From Streptomyces sp. DH5 (lineage in GTDB: Bacteria; Actinomycetota; Actinomycetes; Streptomycetales; Streptomycetaceae): 64,000 nucleotides of DNA. The stretch spans positions 332,236 to 396,235 of the forward strand of contig NZ_JAHWGP010000003.1 of assembly GCF_020873915.1 (NCBI RefSeq), written 5' to 3'. The notes below the pieces were generated by a model. That model worked only from the letters and a program-made list of their open reading frames with translations, did no database searches and had not been told where the DNA came from. The position numbers and the translations under genes were made by a program. Below are positions 1-10,076 of this stretch, one piece after another; positions within the stretch are counted from its first letter, which is position 1, and each line of letters begins with the position of its first letter.

Positions 1-1948
1 GTGCCAGCTGCCGCAGACCGAGTCCGGCGAGCTTGCGGTGGGCGGCGAGTTCGGCGAGGAGGGCGGGTTCCTCGCCGTGGATCACGCAGGCCGCGGGGGC
101 GACGCGCACACGGCCGTGAGCGCGCGCGGTGTCGTGGATCAGATACGACAGCGGCTGGGGGAGGGTGCCGACGGCGACGTCGGCCAGGTCGGCGGTGATG
201 GCGTCCGGTGTACGGCCGGTGTCCAGGGCGCCGCGGATGGTGCCCGGGCTGAACCGCCACACGGATGCCGTGCCGACGGATTCCCGGTCTGCGACGGCGT
301 CCAACAGGGCGGCCAGGCGGGCTGACGGTGTGCCCGTGACGACGGCGGTGAGGTCCGCGCCGAAGCGGGCCGTGCTGGTGGCCGTCGGCAGCAGCCGCCG
401 ACCGGCCGCGGCCAGTGCTTCGCCGTCATCGGCCTGCAGGGCGGCACCGATGCGGGACAGGGAGCCGCGGGCAATCACACCGAGCAGTTCTGCTTCGCGG
501 ACCACGGAGGCGAAAGGCTCGGTGTCCTGGGGGAGTTGATGGGTGCACGGACGGTGCCAGGCGATGAGCGGCCCCAGTTCCACGGGGCTCCGCACTCCCT
601 GGTCCGCCGGGAGTGCCGCCGCCGCGGCGAGAAGCCCGTCCCGGGCCCGCGCACAGCCGCCACAGGGTGGTGTTCCGGCGAGTGCGGGCAGCGCCTTGCC
701 GTCTCCGTCGCGGGCCTGGGTCGGGGTCGCCGGCAGCGTCCGCCACGCCCGGAGAAGGGTGGTGAGCTGCTCCGACGGTTCCCGCTCCGCCCAGGCGTCG
801 TAGCCTTCCGTCGCCGCGACCCCGTCACCGTCCCGGGCCAGCAGCCCGGCGTCGTACGCCGTCTCCAGGACGAGGCGTACGACGATGTCATCGCACTGTG
901 CGGCCTTGCCGATCCGGGACAGCTCACGCGCCCCGACACCGCCGGACTTCAGACGGGCCGGGGGAGACACGGCGCACGCCGCCAGGACCGAGGCGGCGTG
1001 GGCGGCGAACGCCGTGGCGGCTGCCGCCGCCTCCCGATCCACCTCCGCCTCGGTGACGGACACCGTCTGCACGATGGGCGGGCACGGCTCGAACGGGGCG
1101 TGCCAGTCGGCCCCTCGCAGCGCGAGCGTCACCTCGGCCGGCATGCGTGCGGGCCGGTACCCGGAGTACCGGTCCTGGACCAGGAGTCCCCGCTCCAGAG
1201 CCCATCGTGCACCCGGTTCGGAGTCGGCCCGTGGGGCCCCGAGCATGAGGACCTCTGTCTGTTCCTGCTTCTGTTCACGCTGGTGACGGGCTCGCCGCTC
1301 CAGCAGTTCCCGAGTGGCCGCAGGCGCTGAAGCGACCAAGGCGGCCACCCGCTCCGCATCGCTGTGGTGTTCCAGCAGCGTGGCCAGCCGATCTTTCCTG
1401 GTGGTGCCGGGAGCTGGGATGCCCAGGGCCACCAGCATGCGCCTCAGTTCCTCGGAGGTCGTGTCCGCCAGTAGCCGGGCGAGCGGCGCGTCCAGCCCCA
1501 ACGGCGAATCCCACGCCTGCCGCAACGGCGCCGCCATGTGGAGCATCCCTTGGCCGTCCGGCCAGACGAGCGCGTGATCGGCCAGTGTCTCCAGGGCCGT
1601 GTCCAGCCCGCGATCGGTCTCCGTTTCGGTCACGTCCAGCAGGTCGGCCAGAGCGGCGCGTGGAACGGGTCCCCATGCCGCCAGCGCTTCAGCCACCTGC
1701 AACTGTGGCAGCGCGAGCTCCGCCAGCATCCGTGCCACCGACGCCGGGCGCTGAAGGCGGTCCGCGAGTTCGCCGAACGATCGTGGCTCCGGTGGGGACA
1801 CGGCATCCGGGCGAGTCGCCAGGACTCGCTCCAGTCGACCGACTTCCAAACCACTCAGCCACGAGGTCAGAGTTGATCCGCTGGGCTTGCCGATGGGGCA
1901 CCTCACCAGGACGACGCCGTTGCTCTTCGACCGGAACCGGTCCTGCAC
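1..1948 (-). CDS. helicase C-terminal (Helicase_C_3/XPB-N type) domain protein, partial
   Basis: The reading frame has no stop from the left edge up to a TGA at 2042-2044 on the minus strand, so the 3' end of the gene lies outside the window. The visible part is about 649 residues. It begins with a region of the type ...LTSWLSGLEVGRLERVLATRPD..., followed by winged-helix-like blocks. Near the window edge it shows PLSYLIHDTARAHGRVRV and LLAELAAHRKLAGLGLRQLA, which are typical of the actinobacterial 'helicase-associated domain' family (PF13625-like). These proteins are about 750 residues long and of unknown function. They lack the helicase Walker motifs. GTG 1948 is the first start after the upstream stop. 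GTG 1906 is an alternative, and neither has a good ribosome site. The family assignment comes from recognised sequence patterns and could not be searched. Confidence 0.8.
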   Translation of the reverse strand, partial: MQDRFRSKSNGVVLVRCPIGKPSGSTLTSWLSGLEVGRLERVLATRPDAVSPPEPRSFGELADRLQRPASVARMLAELALPQLQVAEALAAWGPVPRAALADLLDVTETETDRGLDTALETLADHALVWPDGQGMLHMAAPLRQAWDSPLGLDAPLARLLADTTSEELRRMLVALGIPAPGTTRKDRLATLLEHHSDAERVAALVASAPAATRELLERRARHQREQKQEQTEVLMLGAPRADSEPGARWALERGLLVQDRYSGYRPARMPAEVTLALRGADWHAPFEPCPPIVQTVSVTEAEVDREAAAAATAFAAHAASVLAACAVSPPARLKSGGVGARELSRIGKAAQCDDIVVRLVLETAYDAGLLARDGDGVAATEGYDAWAEREPSEQLTTLLRAWRTLPATPTQARDGDGKALPALAGTPPCGGCARARDGLLAAAAALPADQGVRSPVELGPLIAWHRPCTHQLPQDTEPFASVVREAELLGVIARGSLSRIGAALQADDGEALAAAGRRLLPTATSTARFGADLTAVVTGTPSARLAALLDAVADRESVGTASVWRFSPGTIRGALDTGRTPDAITADLADVAVGTLPQPLSYLIHDTARAHGRVRVAPAACVIHGEEPALLAELAAHRKLAGLGLRQLA

Positions 1949-2117
1949 ACGCTCCAGAATGGCGCACGGCGGGGGACACCCGCGGCCTGTGGCGGCAGGA
2001 AGCCGCTTGTGAGTGAAGGCGCTGCCCTGTCGGCCGACCCGTCAGCGGCAGAGCGAGGCGGGGAAAAGTTCCTTATGCCGGAATTAAATGAGACCAGAAT
2101 TGAGACCGGAGCATGCC

Positions 2118-2151
2118 GAGAACCCCGGCCGCTGAGCGGTCCGGGGTTCTC
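2118..2151 (-). terminator. hairpin terminator downstream of tRNA-Ser
   Basis: Perfect 11-bp arms (GAGAACCCCGG / CCGGGGTTCTC) are separated by 12 nt. The hairpin lies just 3' of tRNA-Ser on the minus strand. It has no long U tract, as is common in Streptomyces. Confidence 0.7.
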
Positions 2152-2173
2152 GTTTCGCCTGTTCAGGCGGCTG

Positions 2174-2258
2174 CGGAGGATACGAGATTCGAACTCGTGA
2201 GGGGTTGCCCCCAACACGCTTTCCAAGCGTGCGCCCTAGGCCTCTAGGCGAATCCTCC
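2174..2258 (-). tRNA. tRNA-Ser (GGA)
   Basis: The minus strand folds as an 85-nt class II tRNA. The acceptor stem is GGAGGAT/ATCCTCC, the anticodon loop reads CTTGGAAAG (anticodon GGA), and there is a long variable arm (TTGGGGGCAACCCC) and a GTTCGAATC T-loop. CCA is not encoded. Confidence 0.95.
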
Positions 2259-2334
2259 GCTGGGAACATTACATGACCGAGAGGCGTGCTCGCGAACTCG
2301 TTACCGGCCCCCGACATGGGGTAGCCTCTGCGTA

Positions 2335-2420
2335 GCCCCTCACGCGGCGCTATCTGACTGAACTCCCCCAGGGCCGGAAGGCAGCAAGGGTAGGTTGGCT
2401 CTGGCGGGTGCGTGGGGGGC
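2335..2420 (+). ncRNA. ffs: signal recognition particle RNA (4.5S, small bacterial type)
   Basis: The conserved SRP domain IV core is visible as GCCGGAAGGCAGCAAGGGTAG. The outer stem pairs GCCCCTCACGC (2335-2345) with GCGTGGGGGGC (2410-2420), eleven pairs including one G-U. This RNA binds Ffh and delivers signal-peptide proteins to the membrane. A -10-like TAGCCT at 2322-2327 puts the transcript start near 2334. Its place directly upstream of dnaX is the usual actinobacterial arrangement. End positions are judged from the stem and may be off by a few bases. Confidence 0.9.
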
Positions 2421-2477
2421 GCTTTCGTGTGCGAGTGGCCGGTCCGGTTGTCGGTGGGCGCCTATAACCTCGTATGC

Positions 2478-4703
2478 GTGTCGTCTCTCGCGTTGTACCG
2501 CCGCTATCGCCCGGAGTCGTTCGCCGAGGTCATCGGGCAGGAGCATGTCACCGACCCGCTGCAGCAGGCGCTGCGGAACAACCGGGTCAATCACGCGTAC
2601 CTGTTCAGCGGTCCGCGCGGCTGCGGCAAGACGACCAGCGCCCGCATCCTCGCCCGGTGCCTGAACTGCGAGCAGGGGCCGACGCCGACGCCGTGCGGCG
2701 CGTGCCAGTCCTGCCGCGACCTCGCGCGCAACGGGCCGGGTTCGATCGACGTCATCGAGATCGACGCCGCTTCCCACGGTGGTGTGGACGACGCTCGTGA
2801 CCTGCGCGAGAAGGCGTTCTTCGGGCCTGCGTCCAGCCGCTACAAGATCTACATCATCGACGAGGCCCACATGGTCTCTCCGCAGGGCTTCAACGCTCTG
2901 CTCAAGGTCGTCGAGGAGCCCCCGGAGCACCTGAAGTTCATCTTCGCGACCACCGAGCCGGAGAAGGTCATCGGGACCATCCGGTCGCGCACGCACCACT
3001 ACCCGTTCCGGCTCGTGCCGCCCGGCACACTGCGGGACTACCTCGGAGAGGTGTGCGGCAAGGAGGACATTCCGGTCGAGGAGGGCGTACTGCCGCTGGT
3101 CGTCAGGGCGGGTGCGGGGTCCGTGCGTGACTCGATGTCCGTCATGGATCAGCTGCTCGCCAGCGCAGGAGAGGGCGGTGTGACGTATGCCATGGCGACC
3201 TCCCTGCTCGGCTACACCGACGGCTCGCTGCTCGACTCCGTCGTCGAGGCCTTCACGACCGGTGACGGGGCCGCGGCCTTCGAGGTCGTCGACCGGGTGA
3301 TCGAGGGGGGCAACGACCCGCGCCGGTTCGTCGCCGACCTGCTGGAGCGGCTGCGGGACCTCGTCATCCTCGCCGCGGTGCCCGACGCCGCGGAGAAGGG
3401 GCTCATCGACGCCCCCGCCGACGTCATCGAACGGATGCAGGCCCAGGCCGGCACCTTCGGCCCCGCCGAGCTCACCCGTGCCGCCGACATCGTCAACGAG
3501 GGGCTCACCGAGATGCGCGGCGCCACCTCGCCGCGACTCCAGCTCGAGCTGATCTGCGCGCGCGTGATGCTGCCCGCCGCGTACGGCGACGAGCGCTCGG
3601 TCATGGCCCGGCTGGACCGGATCGAGCGCGGGGTGAACTTCTCCGCGGGGGCGGCCGGCAGCGCGGGCGGGCCCGCGGCCGGATACGTGCCCGGACCGGA
3701 GGCGCACGGGGCGGTAGCGCCCGGGCAGGGCTCCGTCGAGCCGGGAGGCGGTCCCGCCGCCGCCCGGGCCGCCGTACGCGGCCCGGGACCGACCTCGCCC
3801 CCACCCACGCAGCCCGCTCCCGCTCCGGCTCCGGCTCCGGCTCCGGTCCAGGCTGCCCCGCCGTCCCAGCCCCCGGCCGCCGCACCCGCTCCGGCCGCCG
3901 AGAGTCCTGCCGCACCGGCCGGGGCGCCCGGCGCCTGGCCCACCGCGGTCTCCGCCGGTGGTGCGGGCGGCCGTCGGCCCGGCGGCTGGCCCACGGCCGC
4001 CCCGACGGGCGGCGGCGGGCGACCGCCCGCCCCGACACCGGCACCGGCGCCGAGCGCCCCCGCTCCGGCGGCACCGTCGGCGCCCGCGCCCCCGGCCGGT
4101 GGCGGTGGTGGTCCCGACCCCCGCACGCTCTGGCCGAACATCCTGGAGACGGTCAAGAACCGCCGCCGCTTCACCTGGATCCTGCTCAGCCAGAACGCCC
4201 AGGTGACCGGCTTCGACGGCACGACCCTCCAGATCGGCTTCGTCAACGCGGGCGCGCGGGACAACTTCCTCAGCAGTGGCAGCGAGGACGTCCTGCGCCA
4301 GGCGCTGGCCGAGCAGTTCCACGTGCAGTGGAAGATCGAGGCGGTCGTCGATCCGTCCGGTGGCGGCGCGGCGGCCCCCGCCCCGGCCGGGCCGTCCGGT
4401 GGCTACGGGAGTGGCGGCTACGGCGGTGGTGGTGGCTACGGGGCCTCCTCCGACGCCGGTCCGCGTCCGTCCGCGCCCCGGCCGAGCCAGTCGCCGGCGC
4501 CTGCCCAGCCGGCGAGCCCGCCCGGTCCGGCGGCCCCCGCCCCGGCCGCCCGCCCGCCCGCCCCGGAGCCCGCCCCGGTGTCACCCGAGGACGACATCGC
4601 CGAGGACGACGACCCGGACCTGGACGAGTCCGCCCTCTCCGGGAAGGAACTGCTCGTACGGGAGCTGGGGGCGACGGTCGTCGAGGAGATCACGAACGAG
4701 TGA
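2478..4703 (+). CDS. dnaX: DNA polymerase III subunit gamma/tau
   Basis: This is the clamp-loader ATPase that loads the beta sliding clamp at the replication fork. The protein has 741 residues. Walker A is GPRGCGKT at 45-52, a zinc module has Cys 64, 73, 76 and 79, and Walker B is IYIIDEAHM near 127. An ATTEPEKV / TIRSR block follows. A long Pro/Ala/Gly-rich linker (about 380-545) leads to a DnaE-binding type domain ([23 protein letters not shown]) and then an acidic tail. GTG 2478 gives the conserved N-terminus ([14 protein letters not shown]). An upstream in-frame start at 2412 would overlap the SRP RNA. No A-rich slippery frameshift site like that of E. coli dnaX is seen, so a separate short gamma form is not predicted. 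Confidence 0.97.
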   Translation: MSSLALYRRYRPESFAEVIGQEHVTDPLQQALRNNRVNHAYLFSGPRGCGKTTSARILARCLNCEQGPTPTPCGACQSCRDLARNGPGSIDVIEIDAASHGGVDDARDLREKAFFGPASSRYKIYIIDEAHMVSPQGFNALLKVVEEPPEHLKFIFATTEPEKVIGTIRSRTHHYPFRLVPPGTLRDYLGEVCGKEDIPVEEGVLPLVVRAGAGSVRDSMSVMDQLLASAGEGGVTYAMATSLLGYTDGSLLDSVVEAFTTGDGAAAFEVVDRVIEGGNDPRRFVADLLERLRDLVILAAVPDAAEKGLIDAPADVIERMQAQAGTFGPAELTRAADIVNEGLTEMRGATSPRLQLELICARVMLPAAYGDERSVMARLDRIERGVNFSAGAAGSAGGPAAGYVPGPEAHGAVAPGQGSVEPGGGPAAARAAVRGPGPTSPPPTQPAPAPAPAPAPVQAAPPSQPPAAAPAPAAESPAAPAGAPGAWPTAVSAGGAGGRRPGGWPTAAPTGGGGRPPAPTPAPAPSAPAPAAPSAPAPPAGGGGGPDPRTLWPNILETVKNRRRFTWILLSQNAQVTGFDGTTLQIGFVNAGARDNFLSSGSEDVLRQALAEQFHVQWKIEAVVDPSGGGAAAPAPAGPSGGYGSGGYGGGGGYGASSDAGPRPSAPRPSQSPAPAQPASPPGPAAPAPAARPPAPEPAPVSPEDDIAEDDDPDLDESALSGKELLVRELGATVVEEITNE

Positions 4704-4848
4704 CCCCGGAGGACCCGTGACGGGCCGGGGACGGCCGATCCGCGGACAGATCCTCGGTCGCGTCTGGAGGAAACCACGAACCGGCTCCGCCCGTGCCTTC
4801 GGAAGCCCGCACAAAGAGGACCCGCCGTCTGCCGTTAGGCTGACCCCC

Positions 4849-6111
4849 GTGAAGGTCCTCGTCATCGGCAGCGGCGCCCGCGAACACGCCCTGTGCCACT
4901 CCCTGTCCCTCGACCCCGATGTCACCGCGCTGCACTGCGCGCCCGGCAACGCCGGCATCGCCGAGGTCGCCGAGCTGCACCAGGTCGACGCCCTCGACGG
5001 CGCCGCCGTGTCCGCGCTGGCCAAGCGGCTCGGTGCGGACCTCGTGGTGGTCGGCCCGGAGGCGCCCCTGGTCGCCGGTGTCGCCGACGCCGTGCGCGAC
5101 GCGGGCATCCCGGTCTTCGGCCCCTCCAAGGAGGCCGCGCGGCTCGAGGGCTCCAAGGCCTTCGCCAAGGACGTCATGGCGGGGGCCGGCGTGCCCACCG
5201 CCCGCTCCTACGTGTGCGCGACGCCCGAGGAGACCGACGCCGCCCTCAAGGCGTTCGGTGCCCCGTACGTCGTCAAGGACGACGGGCTCGCGGCGGGCAA
5301 GGGCGTCGTGGTCACCGCCGACATCGAGGCGGCCCGCGCCCACGCCGCCGGGTGCGAGCGCGTGGTCGTCGAGGAGTTCCTCGACGGCCCCGAGGTCTCC
5401 CTCTTCGCCATCACCGACGGCGAGACCGTCGTGCCCCTCCAGCCCGCCCAGGACTTCAAGCGCGCGCTGGACGGCGACGAGGGCCCGAACACCGGCGGCA
5501 TGGGGGCCTACTCCCCGCTCCCGTGGGCGGATCCCGAACTGGTCGACGAGGTCGTGGAGACGGTCCTGCAGCCGACCGTCGACGAGATGCGGCGCCGCGG
5601 CACCCCGTTCTCGGGCCTGCTCTACGCCGGTCTGGCGATCACCTCGCGCGGTGTCCGCGTGATCGAGTTCAACGCCCGCTTCGGCGACCCCGAGACCCAG
5701 GTGGTCCTGGCCCGGCTCAAGACCCCGCTGGGCGGCCTCCTGATGGCCGCGGCCACCGGCGGTCTCGCCCACCTGGAGCCGACGCGCTGGAGCGACGAGG
5801 CCGCGGTCACCGTGGTCGTCGCCTCGCACAACTACCCCGGAACCCCGCGCACCGGTGACCCGATCACCGGCCTGGACGAGGTCGCCGCCCAGGACGCCCC
5901 GCACGCCTACGTCCTGCACGCCGGGACGCGACGCGAGGGCGACGCGGTCGTCAGCGCCGGCGGGCGCGTGCTGTCCGTCACGGCGACCGGCGAGGACCTC
6001 ACCGAGGCCCGTGACCGCGCCTACCGCGCGGTGTCCCGGATCGGCCTCGACGGCTCGCAGCACCGCACGGACATCGCGGCGAAGGCGGCACGGGAGGCGC
6101 GGGACGCGTAG
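4849..6111 (+). CDS. purD: phosphoribosylamine--glycine ligase
   Basis: GAR synthetase performs the second step of purine synthesis, joining phosphoribosylamine and glycine at the cost of ATP in the cytosol. The protein has 420 residues, normal for the family. The N-terminus reads [15 protein letters not shown]. The ATP-grasp region contains [51 protein letters not shown] and [15 protein letters not shown] 4849 is chosen because the family N-terminus starts there. It lies 145 nt after dnaX, so it may have its own promoter. A strong hairpin follows the gene. The other purine genes in the window are at separate loci. Confidence 0.97.
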   Translation: MKVLVIGSGAREHALCHSLSLDPDVTALHCAPGNAGIAEVAELHQVDALDGAAVSALAKRLGADLVVVGPEAPLVAGVADAVRDAGIPVFGPSKEAARLEGSKAFAKDVMAGAGVPTARSYVCATPEETDAALKAFGAPYVVKDDGLAAGKGVVVTADIEAARAHAAGCERVVVEEFLDGPEVSLFAITDGETVVPLQPAQDFKRALDGDEGPNTGGMGAYSPLPWADPELVDEVVETVLQPTVDEMRRRGTPFSGLLYAGLAITSRGVRVIEFNARFGDPETQVVLARLKTPLGGLLMAAATGGLAHLEPTRWSDEAAVTVVVASHNYPGTPRTGDPITGLDEVAAQDAPHAYVLHAGTRREGDAVVSAGGRVLSVTATGEDLTEARDRAYRAVSRIGLDGSQHRTDIAAKAAREARDA

Positions 6112-6140
6112 CGCGCCGGCCGTACACCGATGAACCCCGC

Positions 6141-6172
6141 AGGCCCCGGATCCGTCTCAGGATCCGGGGCCT
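6141..6172 (+). terminator. terminator after purD
   Basis: Perfect 13-bp arms (AGGCCCCGGATCC / GGATCCGGGGCCT) with a 6-nt loop start 29 nt after the purD stop. Confidence 0.8.
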
Positions 6173-6401
6173 GACCCTTGCCGTCCGTCGTCCACCTCTC
6201 CCCAAAGCCATTCCATCGAGTGAGCGATAGGCCATCCGGCTGACGTGACCCGGAGCCCCAACTAGGGTGCCGCGCAAGCGTTCCGGCCCCCGTTCCGGCA
6301 CTTGGCCCACCGGCATTGCGATGTCAGTGGCGGGTGCCACAGTGGGGGACATGGTCAATGCCAGGACAGGGTCCGGAGCCGGGAGGGGGTGACGTCGAGC
6401 G

Positions 6402-8246
6402 ATGAGCGGAAGCCGCATGGGAGCAGGCGAGTCGGGGGGACCGGGCGCACGGTCCCGGGCGCTGGCCGTGCTGCGGGTACGCAGCCGGGCGCTGGCCGTC
6501 GCACTGCTGCCTGCCGCCTTCTCCGTGATCCTGCTCGTCGGCGGATCCACCGGTCACCTCGCGGGCGCCGGCTGGGAGCTCGCCCGCCGGCTCCTCACCC
6601 CCGTCGCGGTGCTCGTCCTGCTCGTCGCCGCCGGAGTCGCCCTGGTCGTCGCCCGGGCCCGGCCGGCCATGAGTCCCACGGTGCCGGTCGCCGAGGAGGC
6701 GGCACCCGATCTGTACCGGATGGTGCGTGACCTGGCGGACCGCCTCGACGTCCCGGCTCCGTCCGCGATAGCGCTCACCCCGGACTGCGACAGCTGGCTG
6801 GAGGACCGCACCCATCCGGCCCACGGTCCGCCGCCGGCCGAGGAGCACGACGACATGGCGGGCGTGGGGCGGCCCCCGCGTGGAGCCCCCGCGCCCGTGC
6901 TGGTGATCGGTTCGCCGTTCCTGTGGTGGATGCGCGTCGGCGAGCTGCGCGCGGTCCTCGCCCCTGTCGTCGCCGGCACGGGGCCGTCGGCGCACCCGGA
7001 CATAGCCGCCGCGCGCCGGTTCGTGCAGGGGCTGGACGCCGCGGTGGCCGTGGCCTCCGTGCCGCGGCGCGGGCCGGTGGCGCGCGGGGTGCTCGCGGGC
7101 GTGGGCTGGGTGGCCCGGCTGCTGCTGCGCGGGTGCCGGGGGCATGCGGCCGAGATGGAGCGGGGGGTCGCGGCCGCGGCGGCCGACCGTGCACAGGCTG
7201 TGGACTACGGGCTGCGGATCGTCGCCCAGGAGCAGGTGGGCCTGGCGTACGCGGGCTGGGACCGGCTGCTCACCCGGGTCGCGCTGCCCGCCTGGCGGAT
7301 GGGCCGCTGGCCCTCGCGGCTCAACGCGGGCGTGGTCGCGGCCCTCACCGAGCTCTCCCGCCGGGACCGGCTGGCGGAGGAGTTCGCCTCCCGCCTCGGC
7401 GAGCGTCCCGCCTGCGACCTGCTCGAAGAGCCCGGCACCGTGGACGAGGCCACCTCGCTGCTCGCCGCCCGCCTCTTCCACGGGGGACCGGCGGAAACGG
7501 GGCCCGACTGGGCCCCGGTCCACTGGGGCGACTACCCGGAGGAGGTCGTCGACCGCAAGTGGCGTACCGACGCCGCCCGTCTCCACCGCGTCCTGGACGC
7601 CCTCCACGTCCCCCCGAGCCCCGGCGACCCTCCCGCCCCGGACGGCCCGACCCTGACCCGCGTGCTGGTGCACCTGACCACCCGGGAGGCGCCCACGGAA
7701 CCGCCCGTGCCGTCCCCCGGCCCCGCCCTCGCTCCCGTCCCGGGCGACGGCGAGGCCGTGGCACCGCCCGGCGGGGACGACGGCGAGGACGACGACCTGT
7801 CCGGTACCACCGCCCGCGGTGCCGCACTGGCGGCCCGGCTGAGCGCCGAGCTCGCCCGCGAGGAGACGGTCGCGGCCTCCACCGCCGGCGCCCGCTCCTC
7901 CTCCGCCGGTCAGGAAGACGCCGCTCCCTCCGCCGGCCCGGATCCGGCCGCCCCCTTCCGGGACGACCGGGCGCTCCCCCTGTTCCCGCTCCAGTCGCCG
8001 CGTACCCCGCGTGAGCTGCTCGCCGACCACATCACGGCGATGGTCTGCTGCGCGGCGATGGACACCGCGGGCGCCGTCCCCGGGCTCGACTGGCTCGACG
8101 GGCCGACGCTGCTCCTGGGCGGTGTGCGGGCGGCGGACCTGTCGCCCCAGGTCCTGGCCCTGATCGAGGACGGCGACCCCGCCGACCTCCGCCAGTGGCT
8201 GACCCGGCACGGCATACGCCCCGAGAAACCGGTACGGCTCGTCTGA
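6402..8246 (+). CDS. membrane protein with degenerate M48 peptidase-like region
   Basis: The product has 614 residues. Two hydrophobic segments at the N-terminus (about 28-50 and 64-86) are followed by LYRMVRDLADRLDVPAPSAIAL and PVLVIGSPFLWWMRVGELRAVLAPVVAG. This matches the layout of M48 (HtpX/Ste24-like) peptidases, in which the corresponding block reads ElraVLAHExxH. Here the zinc-binding HExxH is replaced by APVVA, so proteolysis is not expected. The rest is a long cytosolic region with a Pro/Asp-rich, low-complexity centre (about 425-530). ATG 6402 has GGAGGGGGTGA about 10 nt upstream. The gene lies between purD and purC with a similarly uncharacterised neighbour. The M48 relationship is inferred from pattern and spacing, and its role is unknown. 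Confidence 0.8.
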   Translation: MSGSRMGAGESGGPGARSRALAVLRVRSRALAVALLPAAFSVILLVGGSTGHLAGAGWELARRLLTPVAVLVLLVAAGVALVVARARPAMSPTVPVAEEAAPDLYRMVRDLADRLDVPAPSAIALTPDCDSWLEDRTHPAHGPPPAEEHDDMAGVGRPPRGAPAPVLVIGSPFLWWMRVGELRAVLAPVVAGTGPSAHPDIAAARRFVQGLDAAVAVASVPRRGPVARGVLAGVGWVARLLLRGCRGHAAEMERGVAAAAADRAQAVDYGLRIVAQEQVGLAYAGWDRLLTRVALPAWRMGRWPSRLNAGVVAALTELSRRDRLAEEFASRLGERPACDLLEEPGTVDEATSLLAARLFHGGPAETGPDWAPVHWGDYPEEVVDRKWRTDAARLHRVLDALHVPPSPGDPPAPDGPTLTRVLVHLTTREAPTEPPVPSPGPALAPVPGDGEAVAPPGGDDGEDDDLSGTTARGAALAARLSAELAREETVAASTAGARSSSAGQEDAAPSAGPDPAAPFRDDRALPLFPLQSPRTPRELLADHITAMVCCAAMDTAGAVPGLDWLDGPTLLLGGVRAADLSPQVLALIEDGDPADLRQWLTRHGIRPEKPVRLV

Positions 8247-8484
8247 GCCCGGCGGCCCCGCCGGCCTCCCCCCTCTGGAGCCCACCCCTCCGCTTTAGGT
8301 CAATTCAAAACGAACGGTGACGTACTGCGCGCGTTATGTGATGTGCTTGGACCGTTCGCGTTCGCTGGCAAGAGCAAGCGACATACGACAAACACATAAC
8401 TGGCGCCAGGCCTCACCCGTCCGGCGACTGCCGGTCAGCACCACGCACCGCATCGCAACCGGGGCACGAGGGAGGGGAGCGATC

Positions 8485-10008
8485 ATGGGCTCGGAGCAGA
8501 TTCGCCGCTGGGAGTCGGGAGCACTGGCGCACGCCGTGAACGACCCCTTCGGGCAGGGGCCGCTCCCGTGGCTGCGCGGCAGCGAGACGTACTTCGGCGA
8601 CACCGGCCAGGTCGTCCCCTGGTACGTGGACCCGGACTCGGACCCGGTACCGCACACCGACCGGGCGGCGGCCCGCCTGCCCCGGCAGGGTGGCCCCCGG
8701 GTCCCCGCACCCCGCTCCTCCGTCGGCCCCCGCGCCGCCGACGACGTGCGCCGCCAGATCAAGGGCTTCGCCTCGGCCGGCGCCGTCGCCCCCGGCGAGT
8801 CCATCGACTTCCACATCACCGTCGACCCGCCCCAGGAGTTCGGCGTCGACGTGTACCGCATCGGCCACTACAACGGCGACGGCGCCATCAAGATCACCTC
8901 GAGCCCCCGCCTGTCCGGCATCGTGCAGCCCCCGCCGCTCACCGCCGACCGCACGGTCTCCTGCCACCACTGGTGGCTGTCCTGGCGGTTACCCGTCCCG
9001 TCGTACTGGAGCGTCGGCGCGTACGTGGCCGTGCTCACCACCGCCGACGGCTACCGCTCCCACATCCCGTTCACCGTCCGCGACGACCGTCCCGCCGACC
9101 TCCTCCTCGTCCTGCCCGACGTCACCTGGCAGGCGTACAACCTCTACCCGGAGGACGGCCGCACCGGTGCGAGCCTCTATCACGCCTGGGACGAGCAGGG
9201 CAGACTGCTGGGCGAGGCCGACGCCGCCACCACCGTCTCCTTCGACCGCCCCTACGCGGGCGCGGGCCTGCCGCTGCACGTCGGGCACGCCTACGACGTC
9301 ATCCGCTGGGCCGAGCGCTACGGCTACGACCTCGCCTACGCGAACGCCCGCGACCTGCACGCCGGCCGGGTCGATCCCACCCGCTACCGGGGCCTGGTCT
9401 TCCCCGGCCACGACGAGTACTGGTCGGTGCCCATGCGCACCGCGGTGGAGCGCGCCCGCGCGCACGGCACCTCCCTGGTCTTCCTCTCCGCCAACACCCT
9501 GTACTGGCAGGTGGAGCTCGCCCCCTCACCGGCCGGCCCCGACCGCCTGCTGACCTGCCGCAAACGCCGGGGCCCGGGCAGACCGGTGCTGTGGCGGGAG
9601 ATCGACCGCGCGGAACAGCGCCTGCTCGGCATCCAGTACGCCGGGAGCGTCCCGCACCCGCACCCGCTGATCGTGCGCAACGCGGACCACTGGATGTGGG
9701 AGGCGACCGGCGCCCACGAGGGTGACGGCATCGAGGGCCTGGTCGCGGGTGAGGCCGACCGCTACTACCCGCGCACCCCGCTGCCCGAGCACGAGGAGCG
9801 CGTCCTGCTCGCGCACTCCCCCTACACCGACCGGGCGGGCGTCCGGCGCCACCAGGAGACCTCCCTCTACCGTGCCCCCTCCGGCGCCTGGGTCTTCGCC
9901 GCCGGCACCTTCGCCTGGTCCCCGGCCCTGGACCGCCCGGGCCACGTCGACCCCCGCGTCCAGCGCGCCACCGCCAACCTGCTGGACCGCATCTGCAAAC
10001 GCGACTGA
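8485..10008 (+). CDS. N,N-dimethylformamidase beta-subunit-like (DMFA2_C) domain protein with TTA codon
   Basis: The product has 507 residues and is probably cytosolic. The central and C-terminal parts resemble the large-subunit C-terminal domain of N,N-dimethylformamidase, with VDVYRIGHYNGDGA, DVTWQAYNLYPEDG, AYDVIRWAERYGYDLAYANA, YRGLVFPGHDEYWSVPMR and a late WVFAAGTFAWSPALD block. In true DMFase this domain carries the tyrosine/glutamate iron site. No small-subunit gene is nearby, so DMF hydrolysis should not be assumed. ATG 8485 has GGAGGGGAG 5-8 nt upstream. An in-frame TTA codon at 8989-8991 (Leu169) is the only one I saw in an intact gene here, so translation should depend on the bldA tRNA. 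The 238-nt gap upstream holds an AT-richer stretch at 8295-8400 that could contain the promoter. Confidence 0.82.
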   Translation: MGSEQIRRWESGALAHAVNDPFGQGPLPWLRGSETYFGDTGQVVPWYVDPDSDPVPHTDRAAARLPRQGGPRVPAPRSSVGPRAADDVRRQIKGFASAGAVAPGESIDFHITVDPPQEFGVDVYRIGHYNGDGAIKITSSPRLSGIVQPPPLTADRTVSCHHWWLSWRLPVPSYWSVGAYVAVLTTADGYRSHIPFTVRDDRPADLLLVLPDVTWQAYNLYPEDGRTGASLYHAWDEQGRLLGEADAATTVSFDRPYAGAGLPLHVGHAYDVIRWAERYGYDLAYANARDLHAGRVDPTRYRGLVFPGHDEYWSVPMRTAVERARAHGTSLVFLSANTLYWQVELAPSPAGPDRLLTCRKRRGPGRPVLWREIDRAEQRLLGIQYAGSVPHPHPLIVRNADHWMWEATGAHEGDGIEGLVAGEADRYYPRTPLPEHEERVLLAHSPYTDRAGVRRHQETSLYRAPSGAWVFAAGTFAWSPALDRPGHVDPRVQRATANLLDRICKRD

Positions 10009-10076
10009 CCCGCGGCCGCGGCCGTCCGCCCCGTGCGGGAGAATCGGGGCATTGGACCAAACCACGGGGAGGAACC

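Noticed and set aside
536-1330. 264-residue plus-strand open frame
   Set aside because: It is antisense to the partial helicase-domain gene. It is Arg/Gly/Pro-rich with no family resemblance, while the opposite strand reads as a normal protein.
2478-4703. Programmed frameshift producing a short DnaX form
   Set aside because: No A-rich slippery heptamer or suitable downstream structure was seen in this GC-rich gene.
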